Assembly (NCBI GenBank): GCA_023422975.1
Contig: JAFAGF010000051.1
Location: 1 to 8,806, forward strand
Direction: 5' to 3'
DNA from: Pseudomonadota bacterium
GTDB taxonomy: Bacteria > Pseudomonadota > Gammaproteobacteria > Burkholderiales > Burkholderiaceae_C
Length of the DNA: 8,806 nucleotides
How positions within the stretch are numbered: position 1 is the stretch's first letter; each line of letters begins with the position of its first letter. Of the stretch, positions 1-6,114 are shown piece by piece. The translations under genes and the position numbers were made by a program. The notes under the pieces are model-generated. The model ran no database searches, was not told the DNA's origin, and worked only from the letters and a program-made list of their open reading frames with translations.

Positions 1-936
1 GAAGGCCTCAAATGCATGTTCCACATGATGAATGAGGCGCGCATTGGCATTGGCATGGCCGCCACCATGTTGGGCCTGGCCGGTTACTACGCCAGTTTGG
101 ATTACGCCAAAAACCGTCCCCAAGGCCGTCCCATGACCGAGGCGGGCAAAGACGCCGCCAGCCCCCAGGTGGCCATCATTGGGCACACCGACGTCAAGCG
201 CATGCTGCTGGCGCAAAAAGCGTACTGCGAAGGCGCACTGGCGCTGAACATGTACTGCGCGAAGCTGGTGGACGAAGGCCGTACGGGTAGTGCCGAAGCG
301 GCCGCCCGCGCGAAGCTCTTGCTAGAGGTGCTGACGCCTATTGCCAAGAGCTGGCCTAGCGAAAACTGTTTGGAGGCCAATTCATTGGCCATTCAAATCC
401 ACGGCGGCTATGGCTATACGCGCGATTTCCCCGTGGAGCAGTACTGGCGCGACAACCGCCTGAACATGATTCACGAAGGCACGCACGGCATTCAGGCCGC
501 AGACTTGTTGGGCCGCAAGGTGCTGATGCAAAACGGCGCGGGCTTGCAACTGCTGGCCAGCACCATGACCGCCACCATCGAAAAAGCGATGGTAGTACCT
601 GCGTTGGCTGGCTATGCCAAGGATTTGGCCAAAGCCTTGCAGGAAGTGGGTGCCGCCACGCAGGCTGCGTGGGCCACGGGCAAGCCACAAGAGGCCTTGG
701 CCAATGCCGTGCCTTATATGCAGGCCTTTGGCCACACCGTGCTGGCATGGGTGTGGCTGGAGTTGGCGTTGGTTGTACAAGCGCAAGATGCTTCGCTATC
801 AGTAGCTGCTAACGTAGGCAGGATGAGCACTACAGCCTATTTTTATCATTATGAATTGCCCAAAATCTCGGCATGGCTGCATGTGGTGCGTACCCGTGAT
901 ATGACGTGTGCGCACATGCCGCTTGAGGCCTTCTAA
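1..936 (+). CDS. Acyl-CoA dehydrogenase, C-terminal part (DmdC-like), 5' end outside window
   Basis: FAD-dependent acyl-CoA dehydrogenase; the family oxidises an acyl-CoA to the 2-enoyl-CoA in the cytoplasm. The frame is open from base 1, so the first 15 bases are coding and the true start lies upstream; 311 residues are visible. Seen: the family signature QIHGGYGYTRDFPVEQYW with following RDNRL, and IHEGTHGIQ, whose Glu (bases 475-477) sits where the catalytic base of this family normally is. About 150 residues follow this, matching the extra C-terminal domain of the roughly 600-residue DmdC (3-methylmercaptopropionyl-CoA dehydrogenase)-like subgroup. It ends YHYELPKI...MPLEAF. The exact substrate cannot be told; short- or medium-chain and sulfur-containing acyl-CoAs are all possible. 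Bases about 790-850 are more AT-rich than the rest. A strong terminator follows at 1092-1132. Confidence 0.93.
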   Translation, partial: EGLKCMFHMMNEARIGIGMAATMLGLAGYYASLDYAKNRPQGRPMTEAGKDAASPQVAIIGHTDVKRMLLAQKAYCEGALALNMYCAKLVDEGRTGSAEAAARAKLLLEVLTPIAKSWPSENCLEANSLAIQIHGGYGYTRDFPVEQYWRDNRLNMIHEGTHGIQAADLLGRKVLMQNGAGLQLLASTMTATIEKAMVVPALAGYAKDLAKALQEVGAATQAAWATGKPQEALANAVPYMQAFGHTVLAWVWLELALVVQAQDASLSVAANVGRMSTTAYFYHYELPKISAWLHVVRTRDMTCAHMPLEAF

Positions 937-1091
937 AGCCTGCGCCGCGACCTCGGCGAAGGTGCTTGTCACTTGGGGGCGAGCTTGGCCGTTGGCGGTA
1001 CTGCTGGTGGTTTCGCGCCGTGACGCTGTCGTCAGCTTCGGGCTGGCTGCGGTGGCCTGGCGGCACTCCGTCATGTGCTGAACTTGCACAC

Positions 1092-1132
1092 TAATAAAAA
1101 AGCCTGCAGATAAATTGCAGGCTTTTTTATTA
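1092..1132. terminator. Strong bidirectional Rho-independent terminator
   Basis: A 17-bp perfect stem: TAATAAAAAAGCCTGCA (1092-1108) pairs with TGCAGGCTTTTTTATTA (1116-1132) around a 7-base loop. A run of T follows the GC core on both strands, so it can stop transcripts from either side. On the plus strand it would end the acyl-CoA dehydrogenase message about 155 bases after its stop codon. On the minus strand it would end any transcript coming from the 1140-1600 region. Confidence 0.9.
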
Positions 1133-1183
1133 ATATTTATGTGTTGCAAGGATGAATACATCCATATTCCAGCAACAAGAAAG

Positions 1184-1206
1184 CCGCCTCTGGCAAGCAG
1201 AGGCGG
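1184..1206. terminator. GC-rich hairpin, possible minus-strand terminator
   Basis: CCGCCTCTG (1184-1192) pairs perfectly with CAGAGGCGG (1198-1206) around a 5-base loop. On the minus strand the stem is followed by CTTTCTTGTT, a weak U-rich tail; on the plus strand it is followed by TAAATAG, with no U-run. It could be a weak minus-strand terminator or one stem of a structured RNA together with the nested stem at 1142-1177. Confidence 0.4.
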
Positions 1207-1440
1207 TAAATAGATTACAAGCGTCAGCCCCGTGATTCACTACAGTTCAGACAGCGCGAATTCTATGGGAAACCACCGGGTTTTTTTAGTGAACCCACGC
1301 TTTGATTTTTGCATTGTGAAATTCTAATTTTTCAGTGAATACTGAAAAATCTTAATGTGCAACTTTATTGCGAGATATTTCGAATGCAAGAAATTCTTGA
1401 TTTGAAAAATGCACCTGATTGCGGAAGTTGTGCAAAAAAT

Positions 1441-1470
1441 TTGCCTTCCAGAAAATCGTTTTTTTATGAT
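1441..1470 (+). promoter_or_regulatory. Candidate sigma-70 promoter for the marR-MFS operon
   Basis: TTGCCT (1441-1446) and TATGAT (1465-1470) are separated by 18 bases; the -10 matches TATAAT at five of six positions. Transcription would begin near 1477, giving a leader of about 160 bases before the regulator gene. Another weaker pair is TTGATT (1302-1307) with TAATTT (1325-1330). Chosen by eye in AT-rich DNA, where chance matches are common. Confidence 0.35.
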
Positions 1471-1476
1471 TAATTT

Positions 1477-1638
1477 TGCAACTCTTTTATAAGAGTTGAT
1501 GGTTTTCCTCGGTCTTGGTGCAAGGGCTTAATTGCCCCTTAATTTTTACGGAAGGAGGTCGTGCGCTAACCCGGCTTGACGGTATGGCTTCCTGCATGCC
1601 GACTGCAGCACATATGCTTTGCATGCAAACTAATTGAT
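1477..1638 (+). promoter_or_regulatory. Putative structured 5' leader of the marR operon
   Basis: If the promoter at 1441-1470 is right, the leader starts with a hairpin (1479-1498) and then an open frame ATG...TAA at 1499-1531 encoding MVFLGLGARA. The stop of that frame lies inside a second hairpin (AAGGGC 1522-1527 with GCCCCTT 1534-1540, one bulged base) followed by AATTTTT, which resembles a weak terminator. After it comes AAGGAGGT (1552-1559). A further 17-codon frame (1584-1637, beginning MASCMPTAAH) stops one base before the regulator's ATG. The arrangement resembles an attenuated leader, but no part is proven. Confidence 0.3.
1552..1559 (+). promoter_or_regulatory. Perfect Shine-Dalgarno sequence without a clear gene
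   Basis: AAGGAGGT is fully complementary to the 16S rRNA 3' end. The nearest start codon, GTG at 1561, is one base away and is followed at once by CGC TAA. A TTG at 1576, in frame with the MarR gene, is 16 bases away, which is too far for normal initiation, and ATG 1584 is 24 bases away. It may load ribosomes for a minimal GTG-CGC-TAA frame, support the TTG start poorly, or be unused. Confidence 0.4.
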
Positions 1639-1647
1639 ATGCAAACT
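1618..1647. promoter_or_regulatory. Palindrome and direct repeat before marR, possible operator
   Basis: TTTGCATGCAAA (1618-1629) is a perfect 12-base palindrome. ATGCAAACT occurs at 1623-1631 and again at 1639-1647, the second copy covering the regulator's start codon. MarR-family proteins often bind short palindromes close to their own gene, so this is a reasonable autoregulatory site. That role is inferred only from position and symmetry. Confidence 0.4.
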
Positions 1648-2142
1648 ATCTCTGAGAATTTGCCTGACAACGCGCCTGACTTGATTCAGGCGCGTTGCCG
1701 TTTCGGGCTCTTGATTGGCAGTGTGTTTCGCCAGTGGCGCAAGAAAGTGGATGAAAGCTTCAAGGCGCAAGGTCTGACCGATGCAAGTCGCATGCCTTTG
1801 CTGATGCTCTACACGCAGGGCGAAGCCATGCTGCAAAAGGATTTGGCACAAGCGCTGTCGCTGGACACGTCTTCGCTGGTGCGGGTGCTGGATCAATTGC
1901 GCGATGCGAACCTGGTGCAGTGGGCCTGCGCGCCCGCAGACCGGCGCACCAAATGCATTGGCCTGACACCTGAGGGCGAGCAGATGGCCGCAAAAATTTT
2001 GCGCACCACCTTGGAAATTGAGCAAAGCATTCTGGCCGGGCTGAGCGACGAAGAACTGGCCATCACACGTGCGAGCTTGCGCAAGATTGCGCTCAATTTT
2101 GAGCGCATGGACGGTGCGCACAGCCCACCACTTTCAACCTGA
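1639..2142 (+). CDS. MarR/SlyA-type transcriptional regulator
   Basis: A 167-residue winged-helix regulator of normal MarR length, acting as a dimer on DNA and usually released by a small ligand or by oxidation. Residues 1-45 form the N-terminal helices; about 53-95 (LLMLYTQGEAMLQKDLAQ, then SLDTSSLVRVLDQL) are the helix-turn-helix; DRRTK at 101-105 is the wing; the rest is the dimerisation helices. Cys20 lies in the first helix and Cys97 and Cys106 flank the wing, so thiol sensing is possible but unproven. ATG 1639 is chosen because the family normally starts about here; it has no clear Shine-Dalgarno. An in-frame TTG at 1576 would add 21 residues. The two MFS genes follow 66 and about 1270 bases later on the same strand, so the likely role is control of export. 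Confidence 0.9.
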   Translation: MQTISENLPDNAPDLIQARCRFGLLIGSVFRQWRKKVDESFKAQGLTDASRMPLLMLYTQGEAMLQKDLAQALSLDTSSLVRVLDQLRDANLVQWACAPADRRTKCIGLTPEGEQMAAKILRTTLEIEQSILAGLSDEELAITRASLRKIALNFERMDGAHSPPLST

Positions 2143-2208
2143 ATGCAGGCTGCGGGCGCTGCCCAGGTGCTGAAAAACAGATAACAACAGATAGCAACGG
2201 TTTTAAAA

Positions 2209-3414
2209 ATGAAGTTCAAAGTTTCACCCTTTATGTGGGTGAGTTTCGCCATGATTGTGGGCGTGATGGGAACGGCCCTCATCAGCCCTTTGTATGCCTT
2301 GTACAAAGAGGCGTGGCAGCTGCAGGCCAGTGATGTCTCGCTGATCTATGTGATTTACATGGGCGGCGCGCTGTGCAGCTTGCTGTTTTTGGGGCGTTTG
2401 CCAGACCGGGTAGGTTTTCGCCGCGTGATGCAGGTGGGGCTGGTGCTGGCGTTGGTGGGCACGGTCATCAGCATGCTGGCCTGGAACATGGGTAGCTTGG
2501 TGGTAGGGCGGGTGATTGTGGGCGTGGCTTCCAGCATGCTCACGACCAGCGCGACCCTGGGGCTGGCACAGCTGTCTCGCCCAGGCCATATGCAGCGTGT
2601 TGCCATGATGACGGGCTTTTTGCTGGCCTTTGGCTTTGGTCTGGGGCCGCTGGTCGGCGGCATCATGGGGCAGTGGGCACCTTATCCCTTGGTGACCACC
2701 TACATCCCCACCCTGGTTCTGGGCTGTATTGGTCTGTATGCCCTGGCGCGGCTGGAGTTGCCAGCTTCCGCGCACACCGGTGCCAAGCCTGCCTTGCAGT
2801 TGCGCGATGTGCTGCCCAAGCTGACCTGGCCTGCCTCCGGGGATTCGTGGGCATTCGTGTTGACCAGCGCGTTGCCATTTCTGGCGTTTGGCGTGTTCGG
2901 CTTGTATGCCTCGATGTCACCGCTGTTTTTGGACAAGCTGGTGCCCTGGCATGGTCCGGTGGTCAGTGGCACCGCCATTGCGGTGATTTTGCTCACCTCG
3001 GCCTGTGTGCAAATTTTGGCGGGCAACATGCCCACGTACTGGTGTGGCTTCACGGGGCTGCTGAGCTTGGCGTTGAGCAATGGTTTGCTGATGCTCAATT
3101 TGTGGGTGGGTTCGGCCGTGCTGTTTGCTTTGGGCGTTGCGCTGACTGCCATCGGGCACGGCATGAGCATGCTTTCGGGCATGAGCATGATCAACCGCAT
3201 TGCGACCCCGACGAACCGCTCTGGTTTGTTGTCGACCTATCTGGTGATTGGTTACATCGGCAGCATGCTGCCCATGATGGCCATTGGCTGGATTGCCGAC
3301 CATTGGGGCATGAATGCGGCGGTGTCTAGCTTTTGCAGTTTTGTGGTGATTTTGGCCACCACGGTGGCGGTGCTGTTCTTCAAGCACCCCCGCACGCGTA
3401 CTGCAGCGAACTAA
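2209..3414 (+). CDS. MFS transporter, probable efflux carrier
   Basis: A 401-residue inner-membrane protein of the major facilitator superfamily, with hydrophobic segments throughout in keeping with 12 membrane helices. Motif A of the loop between helices 2 and 3 appears as LGRLPDRVGFRRV (61-73). GFLLAFGFGLGPLVGG (136-151) matches the glycine-proline motif C of drug:proton antiporters, which favours export. The substrate is unknown. The ATG at 2209 follows an A-rich stretch without a good Shine-Dalgarno. It sits 66 bases after the MarR gene and 3 bases before the next transporter, so the three are probably cotranscribed. An imperfect hexapeptide duplication GMSMLS/GMSMIN is encoded by a 12-base direct repeat at 3160-3171 and 3178-3189. 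Confidence 0.9.
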   Translation: MKFKVSPFMWVSFAMIVGVMGTALISPLYALYKEAWQLQASDVSLIYVIYMGGALCSLLFLGRLPDRVGFRRVMQVGLVLALVGTVISMLAWNMGSLVVGRVIVGVASSMLTTSATLGLAQLSRPGHMQRVAMMTGFLLAFGFGLGPLVGGIMGQWAPYPLVTTYIPTLVLGCIGLYALARLELPASAHTGAKPALQLRDVLPKLTWPASGDSWAFVLTSALPFLAFGVFGLYASMSPLFLDKLVPWHGPVVSGTAIAVILLTSACVQILAGNMPTYWCGFTGLLSLALSNGLLMLNLWVGSAVLFALGVALTAIGHGMSMLSGMSMINRIATPTNRSGLLSTYLVIGYIGSMLPMMAIGWIADHWGMNAAVSSFCSFVVILATTVAVLFFKHPRTRTAAN

Positions 3415-3417
3415 GCC

Positions 3418-4626
3418 ATGTCTGCCTCGCGTTCGGATACGTTGGAGCTGCGTGTGCCGCTGTGGCTGCTGGTGCTGGTCACGCTCAGTGGCACCATGGC
3501 TATGCACATCTTTGTGCCGGCTTTGCCCGTGGCAGGGGCGGCGTTGGGGGCGGCACCTGCGGGCATGCAGCAGACGATTACGTTGTACGTCCTAGGCTTG
3601 GCGCTGGGGCAGTTGGTGTATGGGCCGCTGTCCGACACCTTGGGGCGCAGGCCCACGCTGCTGGTGGGGCTGAGTTTGTACCTGCTGGGCAGTGTGGTGG
3701 CGCTGTGTGCTCCTACGCTGGAATGGCTGGTGGGTGCCCGCCTGCTGCAAGCCTTGGGCGGGGCTGCGGGCATCACGCTGGGGCGTGCCATTGTGCGGGA
3801 TACCTCGGCCCCCGCGCGTGTCACGGCCGATCTGGCGTTGCTCAATTTGCTGACCTTGGTGGGGCCGGGGCTGGGGCCGATTGTGGGTGCCTACCTGGCG
3901 GAGCACTTGGGCTGGCGCTCGATTTACCTGTTTTTGGTGATGATGGGGTGCGCTATGGTGCTGTGTGCTTGGCGCCTGCTGCCTGAGACGAATTTGCAGC
4001 GCAAGCCGCTGGCGCTGGCGGGCATTGCAGCGGACTACCGCAGCTTGCTGGGCAACCGGCGCTACACCGCATTCATGCTGGGTGGTGCGTGCTCCACCAC
4101 GGCGCTGTATCCCTATCTGGCAACCGCCCCTTACATCGTGCACGAGCAGCTGGGTTTGCCCATCAGCAGTGTGGGCTGGTTCGCAGCCAGCACCATCATT
4201 GGCGCCAGCTTGGGCACCATGACCGCGCGGCGCTTGGCTGGCCGCGTGTCGATCGACAAATTTCTGTACGTAGGTGCCAGCATTGGGCTGAGTCTCTCGA
4301 CCGTGTTTTTGCTGGTGCAGCTCATGGGGTGGATGACGCCCACGTTGCTGCTGGTGCTCACCATCACCATGACGTTTGGTGCCGGGCTGGCGAGCCCGGC
4401 GGCACTGTCACGTTCGCTGTCTTCCGCACCTGCGCTGGCAGGGGCGGCAGCGGGTTTTTATGGCTTTGGCCAGATGGCCATGGGCGCGCTGGGCAGCAAG
4501 CTTGTGGGTTTTGGGGAAGTGCCCGCCGTGGCCTGCGCACTGAGCCAGATGGCGATCACAGGACTGGCCTTGGCCAGCTACCGCTTTGCGCTGACGCGTA
4601 CGGAGCCAGCGCCCACTGGCGCTTGA
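3418..4626 (+). CDS. Bcr/CflA-family MFS drug transporter
   Basis: A 402-residue inner-membrane MFS protein, typical length for the Bcr/CflA multidrug exporters (12 membrane helices, proton-driven). Seen: YGPLSDTLGRRPTLLVG around residues 68-84 (motif A); RLLQALGGAAGITLGRAIVRD at 108-128, including the GRAIVRD that is characteristic of Bcr/CflA; GPGLGPIVGAYL at 149-160 (motif C); GWRSIYLFL at 165-173. It starts 3 bases after the previous stop with no separate strong Shine-Dalgarno, so translation is probably coupled. Together with the MarR regulator and the first MFS gene it makes an efflux-type operon. The substrate, possibly a drug, dye or small metabolite, cannot be inferred. It ends 4 bases from the convergent third MFS gene. 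Confidence 0.92.
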   Translation: MSASRSDTLELRVPLWLLVLVTLSGTMAMHIFVPALPVAGAALGAAPAGMQQTITLYVLGLALGQLVYGPLSDTLGRRPTLLVGLSLYLLGSVVALCAPTLEWLVGARLLQALGGAAGITLGRAIVRDTSAPARVTADLALLNLLTLVGPGLGPIVGAYLAEHLGWRSIYLFLVMMGCAMVLCAWRLLPETNLQRKPLALAGIAADYRSLLGNRRYTAFMLGGACSTTALYPYLATAPYIVHEQLGLPISSVGWFAASTIIGASLGTMTARRLAGRVSIDKFLYVGASIGLSLSTVFLLVQLMGWMTPTLLLVLTITMTFGAGLASPAALSRSLSSAPALAGAAAGFYGFGQMAMGALGSKLVGFGEVPAVACALSQMAITGLALASYRFALTRTEPAPTGA

Positions 4627-4630
4627 TGCC

Positions 4631-5884
4631 TTAGTTAGAGCTGCCCACCATTGGCGTGGGCGCGCGTCGCAGCGTCCACGCTACGCCTGCTGCCAGCACC
4701 AGCAGCAGTGCGGCTGCACCAAATGCGACCCAGTGGGTGTGGTGGGTTTCATAGCCCCAGCCGCCCAGCCATGCGCTGATCATGGCGCCCACTTGGTGGC
4801 CCAGGTAGGCCCAGCCATACAGCACGCCAACTTTGCGCACGCCATACACATCGGCCAAGATGGCGGAAGACAGGGCAATGCTGCCCGCTCATACCACGCC
4901 GCCCACGGCGGCGACGCCGTAGAGCTGCCAGGCGCTACCGACGACCAGGAGCCCGATAAAGCCCAAGCCGCGCACACCGTAAATCACGCTCAGCAGCTTG
5001 CGGCGCTCCACCTTGTCGGCCATGCGGCCCAGGACCATGGTGCTGGGAATGGCCACCAGGCCGATCAGCCCAATGCCCAGTGCGCTGGTGGTGGCGTCAA
5101 ACCCATGGTCTTGCAGCATGGGCATGCAGTGCGTGCCCATCAGGTTCATGCTGAAGCCGCAGGCAAACAGGCCAAAGGTAATTTTCCAGAATGTGGCGCT
5201 GCGCATGGATTGCCAGACGCTCAAATCTGCCAGCGGGGCCACGCGTGGTACGGCTGGCGCACCGTTGGCCAAGGGCAGGGGTGCATCGGCATTGGCAGGG
5301 GCGTTGTCGCGCACGACCAGCAAGGCGGTGGGAATGGTGATCAGCGCAAAAATGGTGGCAAAGCCTAGCAGTGTGTGCTGCCAGCTGAAGTACTGCAGCG
5401 CCCAGCCCAAGGCGGGGGTCATCACGGCAATGCCGGCCATGGAGCCGGTGGACAGGAAAAACAGTGCCATGCCACGGCGCCGGTTGAACCAGCGGCTGAT
5501 GACCGACGTGAGCGCCACGGGGCTGGTAAACGCTGCACCCACTGACATCCACACGCCAAAGCTCCAGAAAATGCCCGAGGCCGAGCGCGTGTTGATCGCC
5601 CACAGCGTGGAGGCCACCAAAATGGCCGTGCCCAGCAGCAGCACATGGCGGGTGCCAATGCGCCCCACCAGCCAGCCCGCCAACGGCATCGCCAGGCCGT
5701 AGCACAGCATGCCAATGGCAACGATGCTGGCCAGCAGGCTGCGGCTAAAACCCAGGTCTTCGGCCATGGGTAAAAACAGCGGCCCGATCCCCAGGCGCAT
5801 GCCCACGGTCAAAAGGGTCAAGATGGTGGCGGCGGCCACGATGTTCCAGCCAAAGTACCAGCTGGAAGTGGATGTATGTGTCAT
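4631..5884 (-). pseudogene. MFS transporter (OFA/monocarboxylate type) with an in-frame TGA
   Basis: This frame encodes a 12-helix MFS protein of about 417 residues, beginning MTHTSTSSWYFGWNIVAAA; the WYFGWNIV opening is common in the oxalate/formate antiporter-like group that moves small organic acids. GRMADKVERRKLL is the second-half motif A. A TGA at 4889-4891 (codon 332) interrupts it after AAVGGVV. The reading resumes in the same frame with AGSIALSSAILADVYGV and GWAYLGHQVGAM and runs to a TAA at 4631, with no other damage. A single G-to-A change in a Trp codon (TGG to TGA) is the simplest cause. The truncated 331-residue product would lack the last helices and is probably inactive. ATG 5884 is chosen for the AGGGAG 10 bases upstream; the frame is open further, to 5950. 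A sequencing error is possible. Confidence 0.8.
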
Positions 5885-6000
5885 TGTTGTCAAGCTCCCT
5901 GAATGCCCATGGCGGTGCGTCTGTGCGCCTTGGCCATGTGCGGGCTGCATCCTAGGTGATGCGGTGCAGCTTGCCTGTCACATGCTGGCAAATGACTTGA

Positions 6001-6049
6001 TTTTTGATAGCTGCCAGCGATTTGCTGTATTGGTTTTGAAGCTTTTTTG
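6001..6049 (+). repeat. Dispersed Comamonadaceae-type intergenic repeat, copy B
   Basis: Starts TTTTTGATAGCTGCCAGCG and ends with a T-run at 6043-6048. It shares the TTTTGATAGCTG head and the AGCG block with the copy at 8554-8602. It lies between the third MFS gene and the small secreted-protein gene. Family assignment rests on my recollection of this element in related genomes and on similarity between copies inside the window. Confidence 0.5.
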
Positions 6050-6051
6050 CA

Positions 6052-6070
6052 CCTGAAAATATATTTCAGG
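6052..6070. promoter_or_regulatory. Palindrome CCTGAAA-5-TTTCAGG
   Basis: A perfect 7-base inverted repeat (6052-6058 and 6064-6070) around ATATA. Neither strand has a T-run directly after it, so it is not a good terminator. It lies about 170 bases upstream of the third MFS start and 45 bases after the stop of the small secreted-protein gene. It could be an operator or part of the adjacent repeat. Confidence 0.35.
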
Positions 6071-6114
6071 CCATTTGCACGTTGGGCGGGCTGCCTGTGC
6101 GCTTTGGGCGATGC

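Larger units (their letters stand above)
937..1638. other. Long intergenic region without a recognised gene
   Basis: Bases 937-1090 are GC-rich like the genes, but neither strand gives a protein I recognise; they may be 3' untranslated sequence or a decayed remnant. From about 1090 to 1550 the DNA turns visibly AT-rich. It holds a perfect terminator (1092-1132), a nested stem (1142-1177), a GC-rich hairpin (1184-1206), a 10-bp hairpin with a 4-base loop (1327-1336/1341-1350), a candidate promoter (1441-1470), an 8-bp hairpin (1479-1486/1491-1498), a hairpin followed by AATTTTT (1522-1547) and an AAGGAGGT at 1552-1559. Only very short open frames occur, the longest notable one being 29 codons at 1384-1473. 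Confidence 0.8.

Noticed and set aside
1..933. 11-base inverted match GAAGGCCTCAA at the two ends of the dehydrogenase fragment
   Set aside because: Both lie in coding sequence and the first is at an arbitrary window edge; no sign of a mobile element between them.
799..1161. Minus-strand open frame of 120 codons covering the dehydrogenase end and the terminator
   Set aside because: It runs antisense through a real gene and through a perfect terminator, has no ribosome site and no recognisable domain.
2673..3329. Long plus-strand frame inside the first MFS gene
   Set aside because: It is rich in Cys, His and Trp with no family features and lies wholly in another frame of a clear transporter.
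4889..4891. TGA as selenocysteine or a programmed readthrough codon
   Set aside because: MFS carriers are not known selenoproteins and I see no selenocysteine insertion hairpin just after the codon; a nonsense mutation or read error is simpler.
5097..5705. Minus-strand frame of 202 codons inside the third MFS gene
   Set aside because: It is a shifted reading of the transporter; the true frame has membrane helices and motifs on both sides of the TGA.
5951..5966. GCATC...GATGC inverted repeat with CCTAGG centre
   Set aside because: Arms of only 5 bases; similar short palindromes occur by chance in this length of DNA.
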